NCBI GenBank assembly: GCA_006503475.1
Contig: RSEH01000132.1
Span: 62,001 to 126,000, forward strand
Origin: Stentor roeselii
Taxonomy: Eukaryota; Ciliophora; Heterotrichea; Heterotrichida; Stentoridae
DNA: 64,000 bases
Direction: 5' to 3'
Shown here piece after piece: positions 18,600-27,563 of this stretch. Each line of letters opens with the position of its first letter. The first letter of the stretch is position 1. Made by a program: the position numbers and the translations under genes. Below the pieces are notes generated by a model. It ran no database searches, had not been told where the DNA came from, and saw only the letters and a list, made by a program, of their open reading frames with translations.

Positions 18600-18884
18600 T
18601 TAGTTGATCGGAGTAGGACTTCCATGAAGATTCCAACTCGCAATGCTATTTTCACTTCCATAATCCGGTAAATTCAGACTAATTACTTCACTTTCAATCA
18701 CAGCTTCAGGGATCGGACTGCGAATGTTAGAAACTGATGGCCGGCATGAAGGTTTTAAGCTGTTTTGAAAACTTGACTTGAAAGAAAAAAACCCGGTGCT
18801 TGATGAATCCGCAGTTTTTTCTTCTTGAGGGGTATTTTCGAAGTTTTGCTCTGAGACTTGATTCATGCAATAGCAGCAGCCCAT
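18600..18884 (-). CDS. small protein with dual-lipidation-type N-terminus, 94 aa
   Basis: I do not recognise this protein. It begins MGCCYCMNQ: Gly2 for N-myristoylation and Cys3, 4 and 6 for palmitoylation, the layout used by Src-family kinases and other plasma-membrane proteins. The rest is Ser/Pro/Asn-rich and probably disordered, ending GSPTPIN. It could be a membrane-anchored adaptor or phosphorylation target. Short length lowers confidence, but the start motif and clean ATG argue it is a real gene. Confidence 0.6.
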   Translation of the reverse strand: MGCCYCMNQVSEQNFENTPQEEKTADSSSTGFFSFKSSFQNSLKPSCRPSVSNIRSPIPEAVIESEVISLNLPDYGSENSIASWNLHGSPTPIN

Positions 18885-19157
18885 TAATAATGAAAGAATT
18901 ATGATGATTTCTGTGAAGACTGTTTTGCTAAGACTTGATAATGATAGTGAAAATGTTTATTAGTTAATTTAACATTTATTATTAACATCAATAAATTAAA
19001 AGACTTTTTACTACAACTGCCCTATTATCCTGGGGTAATAAAACCAAATCATTCTAACAAATTTCATCTCTAAATAAACATCTTCCTAAAAATAATCAAT
19101 CAGAAAGATTCCTCAATCCCAAAACTCCTCAACTTTAAAATCAGTTAATAATAATCA

Positions 19158-20930
19158 ATGGAAGGTATCACCAAAGACTTCACCTTGTCCTTCACAGACA
19201 TCCAGTCCTTAGGCGATCTTAAAAAAGACTCATTCACCCTTGAAGTCTCCAGCAAGTCCTTTTCCCACTCCTTGAAATTCGGGGGCTGTGTGGAACTACG
19301 AGCATGTGAAGCAACAATATCGTTAAAGCGAGATTCTTCAAAACTAGGAGAAACAATAGTAGACCTTGACGAGTCTTTAAACGCGTGGATCCCGATTCCT
19401 CCCTCGTTCCAAATAAAGCTGATCGGAAGTGTTTCAGCCCACCCGAAGAAGCTTGCAATTCAAGTGGGTCCTCCAGGGGTGTCCAAGTGTTCATACGTGA
19501 AAAAACTACAGCAAATCGAGCAGAGTGAAAAAGACATTCAATCCCGAATGACTGAGACTTACTTTGCACTTCCAGGGCAGTATCAAGACGTCTTCGGCCA
19601 GGGTGTCTCGATTTCGCCTGGAAAGGGATTTTTCCGCAAAAGGACTTTAGACTCTGTCAATTCCAATGTGATTGCACCGGACTTTACCTTTGCAGGGCAC
19701 TTTGAAGTGTCAATCGCGAATATCTCTGTGAGTGAAGTCGATATTTTGCAGCATCTCGCAATTGGTTTGCTTACTCGCAAGAAAGAACTCGAGTTTCAGT
19801 TGCAGGAAATTGAAGTTCATCAGGAAGCCTTAGTTGACTTCGACTTCTTCATCAAAAGCTTGGGGGACTCCATGGTTGAGACCAAGGGGCAGTCAGAGGA
19901 AGAACTTAAAAAAATGAAGGAAAATCAAGAAAAAGTCACAGAAGAAATTCAGGAAATCTTAAAAATCACTGAAAATGTTGATAAAAAAATAGAAAAAGTT
20001 ACTAATGAAGTTCAAGAACTTAGAAAAAAATGTGAAAACTTGAAAAATGAAGCTCAAAACGCCTTGCAAAAAGATCTGAAACCGACTCAGGAACTCAGAA
20101 AAGAATTGAATAGGTCGCAAAAGGAAATTGAAAATGAGGAGAAATTGATTGAGTCAGAAACTGAGAAGTTCTGCAGAGAGTATCCAGAAAAAGAATACGC
20201 CAGTGCAGTGAATGCGAAAATTCTTAGTCTTGCTGAACTGCAGAGACTTGTGAATTTAAGAGACTTGGAACTACAGGAAAACTTGAGACTTCAAAGCGAG
20301 GTCTGTTTTTTACAGTCAGAACTGGAAATAAATTCGAATTTAAATGAAATAACTGACGTTGCACATTCACAAGAAAAACAGTTCAAGTCACTTTTAACAG
20401 CTAACAAGGAAGAATTCTTAAAGATTTCTGCTGATTCTAAAAAGAACTTAGAAAAAACCTCTGAAGAAACAGAAAAAATCACTTCTAGTTTAGCGCCACT
20501 GGAAGCAAAAAACAAGGAATTCGAAGAACACCTTGAAAAAAGCCAGGAAAAAATCAAGTCTCTTAAAAGTCAACTTGAAAACATGGAGAACTTAAAGAAA
20601 AGTATTATTTCAAAGACTCCTCAAAGGTTATCAAGGGAAGAATTTCTTCACAGTTTCGAGAAGACCCTTCAAACTGATGCAGTGATTCGAAGTAACTTGA
20701 GCAAAGAACTTGAATACCTGAGTAACCTTTTAATGAGAAGTGCAAGTTCAAGTTTAAACACGAAAAGAGTCTTTCGTTACGTTGAACATCATCTGGAAGT
20801 CCAAGGTCTCCAGCACAAGTCAATAGTGAACATAATTTCCAACATGAAAGACAAGAACCCTTTGTTCAACTCTTCAAAAATCAACCCGATCAACGCTGCC
20901 CTGGGGAAAGTCCTCGGGAAAAATAACTAG
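19158..20930 (+). CDS. coiled-coil protein with N-terminal beta domain, 590 aa
   Basis: I do not recognise this protein. Residues about 1-105 look like a beta-sandwich (FTLSFTDIQSLGDL...FTLEVSSKSFSHSLKFGGCVELRACEATISLKR...IQVGPPG). Residues about 200-490 are long heptad coiled coil rich in Glu, Lys, Leu and Gln. A helical C-terminal segment follows and ends LGKVLGKNN. No membrane span. A cytoskeletal or centriolar role would fit this shape but is not shown. It converges on RRP6 with 28 bp between stops. Confidence 0.7.
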   Translation: MEGITKDFTLSFTDIQSLGDLKKDSFTLEVSSKSFSHSLKFGGCVELRACEATISLKRDSSKLGETIVDLDESLNAWIPIPPSFQIKLIGSVSAHPKKLAIQVGPPGVSKCSYVKKLQQIEQSEKDIQSRMTETYFALPGQYQDVFGQGVSISPGKGFFRKRTLDSVNSNVIAPDFTFAGHFEVSIANISVSEVDILQHLAIGLLTRKKELEFQLQEIEVHQEALVDFDFFIKSLGDSMVETKGQSEEELKKMKENQEKVTEEIQEILKITENVDKKIEKVTNEVQELRKKCENLKNEAQNALQKDLKPTQELRKELNRSQKEIENEEKLIESETEKFCREYPEKEYASAVNAKILSLAELQRLVNLRDLELQENLRLQSEVCFLQSELEINSNLNEITDVAHSQEKQFKSLLTANKEEFLKISADSKKNLEKTSEETEKITSSLAPLEAKNKEFEEHLEKSQEKIKSLKSQLENMENLKKSIISKTPQRLSREEFLHSFEKTLQTDAVIRSNLSKELEYLSNLLMRSASSSLNTKRVFRYVEHHLEVQGLQHKSIVNIISNMKDKNPLFNSSKINPINAALGKVLGKNN

Positions 20931-20958
20931 AATTAATATGAAAAGATTTACTTAACAC

Positions 20959-22776
20959 CTACTCCCAGCCTATGTCTTTAAACACCTTCTGAAGGTTTAA
21001 AGTGCAGGACTTTTCTGGAGAAAGAACTTCGGATAAGGTTTTTATCTTGTTTTTGTTCTTTTTACGGCTGCTGTTTGCAAGTTCGAAGATCTCTGATAGA
21101 GTCTTTGGAATCAGGTTCTCGTCGACTTCGCATTCTTCTAGAAGATTGTCAAGACTCTTCATTGGTTTTGAGTCTTCTTGTGAGTCATTTGAGGATTTTG
21201 CGGAATTTAATATTTCGGACACGTCGTGAAGGACGTCTTCGAAGGAGTACTCGGCTCGTTTCATCTTCTCGTATACTTCCCAATATGGAAGTTTTTGCTC
21301 GTCGACCCAATCGGCATCTTGGAAAAAGTCGTTTGAAAAGTGATCTTTTTGCTTTTTTTCTCCGCGGAGAACGGAAAACAGGTACTTTCTGTATTTTTCT
21401 AGATAAATGTTCTCGGACATGGAAACAAGTTGTTCAACACTACCAGGTTTTTCACTGACAATAGCAAGTAGCAAAGTATGAGGCATGATAAACTCCGGGT
21501 TTTCATCCTCAAGCCTAGCAATCAAATCCCTCGCTTTACACAACAAGTAAAACTCACTATTCCCAGGGTCTTTTGGTAAACTAGGTTTAACATACATCTT
21601 CAAGCAGACCTGCCTGCTCTGTTCCAAGACCCTTAAAATCGATTTTTTTCCATCTTCTCCAGAAGCTTTGCTTTTATGAATAAGTTCTTCTCTGAGCCTA
21701 TCATAAATAAACAGTAAAAAATGCGTATCACATCTGGCATACTTGACCATATCAGCAGGTAACGGTCTCAACCTCCAATCTGCAAGTTGATATCGTTTAT
21801 CACTATCAACATCACAGAAGCTTTTCAACAAAAACCCAAGTCCACAAGAGGCATATTTCAATTCTCTTGCCGCGAGACCAGTGTCAAAAAGATTAACAAC
21901 AAAAATAGAAAAGTCCCTTTGAAGCCATTCAACATCATTTTCACTTCCATGAAAGACTTTAACAATCTTCGGGTCAGCGAAGACTGAAGCTAACTTAGGA
22001 AGGCTCGCCCAAAGGGCGAGCGGGTCAATAATATAATCTTTATCCCTGGTGCTTATTTGAACAAGACAACAAATGCCTTGATAGCTTCTAATAGAGTGAT
22101 TTTCGAGGTCCACAGCGATTTCAGTCTGATTCTGAAGGTCTTGAATCATTTTCTCGAAAGAAGACTCACAGTCGACTATTTCCAAAGGTACCAAGTCAAG
22201 ACCCAAGAAGTTAGAAGCTTTAGGTTCGAACTGGCCAGGTAAATAATTCAAAGTTTCAAGTTCAAATGAGTAAGGATGAGTGACTTCTTCGTAATGGTCT
22301 ATTTTTTCAGGGCGAAAGTTCAATTTTTTCAACTGTTGAGCCTTGAGGATCCCCAAAGGAACGTCTTTTTTCCCGTGTTCCTTGTGGAGAAGAGAAGGGA
22401 TGAACTCGGAGTAGCTGTTGTCTGGAGGCTCGGAAAAGCTTTCCTGAGGCTTTGGAAGGGTGAAGGTCAGAGACTCTTGTAAACCTTGAGGCGATTTTAA
22501 TGTTTCAAGCTGGGATTTTACTGTTTCGAGGCAGGATTTTGAGGCTTTTGATACGTCTTTGAAGGTTGATAGGGGAAGGGATAGAAATGAAGAGAGTTTT
22601 GAGATTAAAGATAGAACTTTGAATTGTTGTGCTTGGATTGAGGACTCGAACTCGGGAAAGGTTAGGAAGTATTGGAAGTCGAGTTGTGATGGAAGACGGT
22701 TTGCTTCTTTAAAGCACTTTCCTAGGTCTTGGAATAACTCGGGGACGTAGTTTGTGTTGTGGAATAGACCTGACAT
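20959..22776 (-). CDS. RRP6: exosome 3'-5' exoribonuclease Rrp6/EXOSC10
   Basis: The nuclear exosome DEDD-Y exonuclease that trims and degrades rRNA, snoRNA and aberrant nuclear RNAs. At 605 aa the catalytic set is intact: motif I VDLE (Asp223, Glu225), motif II HGSENDVEWL (Asp281), and motif III YARCD (Tyr346, Asp350). The N-terminal ~100 residues fit the PMC2NT/Rrp47-binding region. An HRDC domain lies at about 390-500 (PGNSEFYLLCKARDLIARLEDENPEFIMPHTLLLAI). The C-terminal tail is acidic then basic (SRKKNKNKIKTL), suited to a lasso or nuclear signal. Starts diverge from the 22848 gene with 71 bp between. Confidence 0.95.
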   Translation of the reverse strand: MSGLFHNTNYVPELFQDLGKCFKEANRLPSQLDFQYFLTFPEFESSIQAQQFKVLSLISKLSSFLSLPLSTFKDVSKASKSCLETVKSQLETLKSPQGLQESLTFTLPKPQESFSEPPDNSYSEFIPSLLHKEHGKKDVPLGILKAQQLKKLNFRPEKIDHYEEVTHPYSFELETLNYLPGQFEPKASNFLGLDLVPLEIVDCESSFEKMIQDLQNQTEIAVDLENHSIRSYQGICCLVQISTRDKDYIIDPLALWASLPKLASVFADPKIVKVFHGSENDVEWLQRDFSIFVVNLFDTGLAARELKYASCGLGFLLKSFCDVDSDKRYQLADWRLRPLPADMVKYARCDTHFLLFIYDRLREELIHKSKASGEDGKKSILRVLEQSRQVCLKMYVKPSLPKDPGNSEFYLLCKARDLIARLEDENPEFIMPHTLLLAIVSEKPGSVEQLVSMSENIYLEKYRKYLFSVLRGEKKQKDHFSNDFFQDADWVDEQKLPYWEVYEKMKRAEYSFEDVLHDVSEILNSAKSSNDSQEDSKPMKSLDNLLEECEVDENLIPKTLSEIFELANSSRKKNKNKIKTLSEVLSPEKSCTLNLQKVFKDIGWE

Positions 22777-22847
22777 TTGAATTATAACGTTAATGGGGGA
22801 ATAAACAATTCACCTTTTTATTGAATAGTTAGATTTTTTTTGGTAAT

Positions 22848-23867
22848 ATGAAACAAACGGAAAGAAGTTTTCATGCTTTTAAGAGGAAACAAAATATTAC
22901 ACCTAGCACGGCTTATTCGTTTTCGGAAACTCCGCTGATGGAAATCACTGAGAGTAATCTACTGACTAGAAATCTCACAGCAATGCAAAGAAAATTAGCA
23001 GCCAAGCTAAAAAAACAAGGTCACTACTTATCTCTCCACATTCCTGTCCTTCAAAATCGCTCAGATCTCGTAGATCTAAAACTTGAAAAACTCAGAAACA
23101 ACAGAGATATCCTCGAAAACACATTAAAAACCTTAGAAAAGTTCGAAAATCCCGAGATTTTCGCAATAGAGATCGAGAAACTAGAAGACAACAACGAGGA
23201 AAACATGCGAAAAGCTATTCTCATGGAAAAAGAGGTAAACCTTTTAAAGAAAAAACAAAGAGACATCAAAAGACTCGAGAAAAAAGAAATCATTCTAAAC
23301 GAAAAATCCCGACTTTTCAGTGAAGAACTTCTAAAATTCAACAATTTCCGTAAAGAACTCTCTGAAAATTCAAGCGAAATCCATTCAGGCCAGTTAAAAA
23401 TTGTAGAAATTTTTCATCTGTCCAAAAAAAGACTTGAAAATCTGATGATCAGCAAAGAAGAACTTCGACTAAGCATCCCTCTTCTTCACCTTTCAAAAGA
23501 AAATTCCGATTTCAAAGAAACCCAAAAAATAAAATCTCAAAACCTTCACCTTCGACAAGTTCTTTCTTCTCTACAGCAAGACCTTCAAGTCCTATCACAA
23601 AAAAACTCCCAGGGGCGAAGAGACTTAGAAAAATGGCTTCAAAACTTCAAAAGTCGAGAAGTTCTACTCAAGGTCCAGGCTCGTTACTTGGAAGAGAAAA
23701 AAGCAAGAATTGACTTCGTCAAGTCTGAACTGGCTTCAATCGAAAAAGCCTTGTCACAGGTAAAAACAACGACAACCTCATCAAAGCCAAGCCGGATTCA
23801 GTCATTTCCTCGAGTTTCAAACAAATCGAGTAATTCTCAGAAAAGTCCTTGTTTTAAGTGTTCATAG
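22848..23867 (+). CDS. coiled-coil protein, 339 aa
   Basis: I do not recognise this protein. After about 50 Ser/Thr-rich residues it is almost wholly alpha-helical heptad repeat to residue about 300, with a Ser/Thr-rich tail ending SPCFKCS. It may be a structural protein of cortex, centriole or cilium (inference). One stretch reading gtaaaccttttaaag looks like a 15-nt intron, but position 10 is T and the heptad pattern runs through it, so I treat it as coding. Its stop is 5 bp from the stop of the convergent GTPase-like gene. Confidence 0.7.
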   Translation: MKQTERSFHAFKRKQNITPSTAYSFSETPLMEITESNLLTRNLTAMQRKLAAKLKKQGHYLSLHIPVLQNRSDLVDLKLEKLRNNRDILENTLKTLEKFENPEIFAIEIEKLEDNNEENMRKAILMEKEVNLLKKKQRDIKRLEKKEIILNEKSRLFSEELLKFNNFRKELSENSSEIHSGQLKIVEIFHLSKKRLENLMISKEELRLSIPLLHLSKENSDFKETQKIKSQNLHLRQVLSSLQQDLQVLSQKNSQGRRDLEKWLQNFKSREVLLKVQARYLEEKKARIDFVKSELASIEKALSQVKTTTTSSKPSRIQSFPRVSNKSSNSQKSPCFKCS

Positions 23868-23872
23868 TTAAT

Positions 23873-24430
23873 TCAGCAACACTCTTCACTTGTTTCTTCC
23901 CGTCTTTCTAGGATTATTCCTCGGTTGAGCTTGTTTATTTCGTAGGTTTCAGTTAGTTTAAAGATCATCCATTCGAATAGATTAAGAATAGTCACTGGGT
24001 CATCTTCTGTTACTAGAAATGAGAAATGACTTGATAATATTTCGCTTGGGGCTGTTGTTGGTTCGAATGAATTGCAGTAAGTCACGATTAGTTTAAAAGC
24101 TTTTGCGTGGAGAAGATGAATTAAGATTTTTTCACTGTTTTGAAGGTTTTCTTTTAAGTTGTACTCGGTTTCAGAAGATATGTATAAAGTTGCGTGGATT
24201 TCTGGAAAAAATGTGTTTGATATGATTTTTGAGGATTTGTTTAGATTGAGGTCTAGGATCTTGTAGTGGAAAAGGTCTTGTTTTTGAGAAAGGATGCCGA
24301 TCATGCAGTAGGTGTTTAGGAAGTTTAGCGAGTCTGGGGTGCAGTAGGATAGGAAATTTTGAAGGAGACGTGATTTTTTTGAACCTTTTTGACCTAATAC
24401 AGCGATTTTTAGCTTTTGGTTTGAGATCAT
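23873..24430 (-). CDS. degenerate small-GTPase-like protein with CC terminus
   Basis: A 185-aa protein shaped like a Ras/Rab GTPase. It opens KLKIAVLGQKGSKKSRLLQNFLSY, where the P-loop GxxxxGKS has Lys18 in place of the second Gly. The switch region is short, HYKILDLN sits where the DxxG strand should be, and there is no NKxD guanine motif. It ends EECC, a Rab-type double-Cys geranylgeranylation signal. It is probably a membrane-anchored pseudo-GTPase with weak or no nucleotide hydrolysis. The family call is inference from layout. Confidence 0.55.
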   Translation of the reverse strand: MISNQKLKIAVLGQKGSKKSRLLQNFLSYCTPDSLNFLNTYCMIGILSQKQDLFHYKILDLNLNKSSKIISNTFFPEIHATLYISSETEYNLKENLQNSEKILIHLLHAKAFKLIVTYCNSFEPTTAPSEILSSHFSFLVTEDDPVTILNLFEWMIFKLTETYEINKLNRGIILERREETSEECC

Positions 24431-25670
24431 ATATTAATAATAATCAAAAAAAAATATATATTGCTGCTTGTCATCTGATTCATTAATATCTGAATTGTCT
24501 CTTACTCAATTTGATCTCAATAAATTAACCCTTGTAAAAATAACCTCGTAGATAATAAAGTATGAATATTTTTTTCCTAAAGTTTTAGATTTAATAATAA
24601 TCTAGTCTGTGTTAGTTGAGAATATAGTTTGGTGTCAAAATTATTTTCGCTATTGTAAGCGCTATAATCTTATCGTAATTCTGAATATTGAAATATAAAT
24701 TCCAATAATCCTATATTATTATTGAGACAGGTAAACATAATTGAAAACGAGTGATGAAAGAGTTTTTTTCTACTAAGGAACATTACCAAAATATTTAAAT
24801 TCTGTGATTTCGACACACGAAAAACCAAAACTCCATCCGCATGATGGAATGTATCATAACTATATTTCGAGTTTTACCCTCATTTGAACTTTATTACATT
24901 TATTACTTATTTTAAGTTCTCTATCATGCAAAGATTTTCAATATAGCTTTGAATTAATCTAGGTAAGATAAAAAGTTTTCACTACTCGATGCTAGCATTT
25001 TTATAGCTAAATTTACACTTGTTTTATCAGGCATAAATAATATAGTTGCAGAATTTTAAAATTAGGTATCTTTTATTTTAAAATACATAGAAACTCATTT
25101 TTTGGAACTTTTATAACTACAATTAAATTCATTTATGTTCAATTAATATCATAGTTTGGTAGATTTTCACATCTCTTAATTTTTGTAAAGATTGCATTCT
25201 CAAGAGCATAAGCAAATGATGAGGTTTCATCTAAGTGCATATCATGAAACTCATATAGACTTGGAAAAGTCTTATTTCAAGAAAATGGAATCCATTCTTT
25301 ATATCAATCAACTAAAGTTCATAATCAAAATTTAATTTTAAGATAAAAAACTACAGAAATTTATATTAATATCTGCATTTTAGAGGACAAAATCTAAGAA
25401 AATTCGAAAATATTATACTCACTACTACTTAAATTATTAGGCCACTTGATTCTATCATAATACCTGCACAATAAAGTTAAAACTAGTTGTCCTATAATTT
25501 TAATCTTGATGGTTTCTCTTAAAACTACTTAAGTACCTTATAATATATTTTTCACTAAGATTGATTATATTTATAATGTTCTTATACTGTATCTTATTGT
25601 GTGTTATTTGACATCAAATTAGTTTACTTTAACAATTCTAATGAAATCCCTATAAAAACTATAATTCTAT
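24431..25670. other. long intergenic, no gene seen
   Basis: 1.24 kb of very AT-rich DNA, with no convincing short frame even when 15-nt introns are allowed. A small perfect hairpin lies at 24832-24848 (TCCATC, 5-nt loop, GATGGA). I saw no tRNA-like B box. Confidence 0.4.
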
Positions 25671-26699
25671 TTACAACAATCTACAAACTCTCTGATTTTG
25701 CAAGTCCATTTTCAATATTCCAAGAATTCTGAATCGATGCCCAATCTTTTTCATTCCAATGCACCTTATTAGAGTGTTTTCCTCAAAATCTTTAAGATTA
25801 TTAATCATTTCAACACAGGATTTTAAGTTTAGCCCAGCACTTTCAAACTTTCCAATAAACTCTTCCAACTTCAAAAGCCTAAGCAAAGTTTCCAAATCCG
25901 TAAACCTTAAAACCTTGACACCTTCCTTCCTCTTCCGTAACTCATTCAAAATTTTAAATCGATCTTGGTGCCTATTGACTCCAACCTTCTCCAAGACAAA
26001 ATGATCCAAAGGCATCAAAGTATTCATCTGCATAGCCAAGAGTTCCAAATGATCAAATCCATTTCTAACAAAAGCAGCAAAAAATCTTTGAAGTTTAATA
26101 GAATGCAAAAAGTCGAAAATATCTTCAGTAAAGCAAATTCTCGAAGTTTCAATCATTTCCTGATTGCCCTGCATAAGAACCATAGAATGATTAGTCGAGT
26201 ACTGATATCCTTCAAAGCTAGTCTTAGAAAGATTAGCAGGTTGAGCTAAGAGTTCATCAGAAAACGAGCAGCTATAAGAAAAATCGACTGATTCAAGTCC
26301 AATCTGCTCATAACCCAAGATCAAATCTTTAATTTCATTTTCATTAAACTCTTCAGCATAGTCCAGAGGACTTTTTCCTTCAAAGTTAAGAATTTTCGCT
26401 TTAGAAGCATATTTCAATAAAAGATTCACAATTTCTAAATACCCTCGAAATACCGCAATATGAAGGCAAGTCTCTCCTGAAACATTCTGAAGATTCGGGT
26501 CGCAGCCTAGTTCAAGAAGCAGCTGAAGGACTTGAAAGCGGTTGTTGTCAGTTGCAATATGAGCAAGTCCTTCTCCGTCCTGCATGAAACTAACAAGGCC
26601 AGGATTGACTTGAAGGACCTGAGCCAGACTGACGGAATCATTGACCAAGACGAGAGCTGTAGCTGATTGAAACTTATTTGAAAATTCAGAGGTTTTCAT
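25671..26699 (-). CDS. ankyrin-repeat protein with two SAM domains
   Basis: A 342-aa protein. Residues about 42-130 are three ankyrin repeats (EGLAHIATDNNRFQVLQLLLELGCDPN; SGETCLHIAVFRGYLEIVNLLLK; GKSPLDYAEE). Two SAM domains follow, at about 195-260 (DIFDFLHSIKLQRFFAAFVRNG...ILNELRKR) and about 268-335 (DLETLLRLLKLEEFIGKFESAG...GHRFRILGILK). Both repeats and SAM domains mediate protein binding, so it is likely an adaptor. The frame extends 10 codons further upstream, but I choose the ATG at 26697-26699 (MKTSEF), because the longer start would overlap the divergent gene. That leaves just 9 bp between the two start codons. Confidence 0.85.
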   Translation of the reverse strand: MKTSEFSNKFQSATALVLVNDSVSLAQVLQVNPGLVSFMQDGEGLAHIATDNNRFQVLQLLLELGCDPNLQNVSGETCLHIAVFRGYLEIVNLLLKYASKAKILNFEGKSPLDYAEEFNENEIKDLILGYEQIGLESVDFSYSCSFSDELLAQPANLSKTSFEGYQYSTNHSMVLMQGNQEMIETSRICFTEDIFDFLHSIKLQRFFAAFVRNGFDHLELLAMQMNTLMPLDHFVLEKVGVNRHQDRFKILNELRKRKEGVKVLRFTDLETLLRLLKLEEFIGKFESAGLNLKSCVEMINNLKDFEENTLIRCIGMKKIGHRFRILGILKMDLQNQRVCRLL

Positions 26700-26708
26700 T
26701 ATATTATT

Positions 26709-27263
26709 ATGAGTCTTCCGCCGATACACAAACGGAACGGTTCAGGACTTTCAAACAAATTCTCTTTCAACTCAGCTTGTCAAGTTAAAGTCCTTCATCC
26801 ACTTGTCCCGCTGCTTACCCCCTTGTCGATGAAAATGGAAAATAAAGAGATCAACAAAGCTGCTATTGTGATGAGTTCATTTCCTCCAAATGAAAATATT
26901 TCAAATATTGTAAAGACTTCAAGACTTTCTCCTGTTAATTTTGAACAGTTGAAGAAAAAGAAGAAAAAAAGCTTTCTTAAAAATCGAAATCATGAAAAAA
27001 GTTTTAATGATGATGAAATGATTGAAGAGTGGACTGGATTTCATAGACCTGCTAAGGATTACTTTTTAGAAGCTTCTTTTGAGAATAAGGAACGTTTAGA
27101 TCGGTTTGAATCTGGGACTCGAGTTGTTTTGAAGAAGGTTGATGTTGTGAGGAATGCGAAAAGAGATTCTCAGAGTTTGAGTAGGGTGAAAAAGGAGTAT
27201 GGAATTGGAAAGGATCAGGGAAATTTTCGTGTTTTGGGAAGTTTTGCTACTCAGACTGATTGA
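26709..27263 (+). CDS. hypothetical protein, 184 aa
   Basis: I do not recognise this protein. It is basic, with a Lys run (LKKKKKKSFLKNRN) near residue 80, and a more ordered C-terminal half (EWTGFHRPAKDYFLEASFENKERLDRFESGTRVVLKK). It ends TQTD with TGA. Its start codon is 9 bp from that of the divergent ankyrin-SAM gene, so the promoter must overlap coding sequence of one or both genes. Confidence 0.6.
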   Translation: MSLPPIHKRNGSGLSNKFSFNSACQVKVLHPLVPLLTPLSMKMENKEINKAAIVMSSFPPNENISNIVKTSRLSPVNFEQLKKKKKKSFLKNRNHEKSFNDDEMIEEWTGFHRPAKDYFLEASFENKERLDRFESGTRVVLKKVDVVRNAKRDSQSLSRVKKEYGIGKDQGNFRVLGSFATQTD

Positions 27264-27563
27264 GGCTTTTTTTTTAGGTTTATTAGGTTTGGGAAGTTAA
27301 TTTAATTGATTAGATTGTTTGAGGAATGAATTAAGACTTATTTTTTAAGATTATCAAAAGTTAATTTGAGGCTTAGTCTTATTGGATGTGTTATGCTATC
27401 GTAATCAAATGATCAAGATTTTGAGAAATTGAACCTTTGTGGTAGATATGATGCTCTAATAATTAATATATTAGAAGATATGTTTAATTAGACCTTGCAT
27501 CATCATTTTAAAACTAATTCTAATTAAATCCTTCCTTATTTACTCACTCTTACTCAAACATAA
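27264..27563. other. intergenic
   Basis: 300 bp of AT-rich spacer ahead of the F-box gene. No gene or strong motif seen. Confidence 0.3.

Noticed and set aside
23236-23250. GTAA...AG 15-mer within the coiled-coil gene
   Set aside because: Position 10 is T rather than A, and the heptad coiled coil runs through it without a break.
24832-24848. 6-bp hairpin as a terminator or RNA gene
   Set aside because: Too short and isolated in AT-rich DNA to distinguish from chance.
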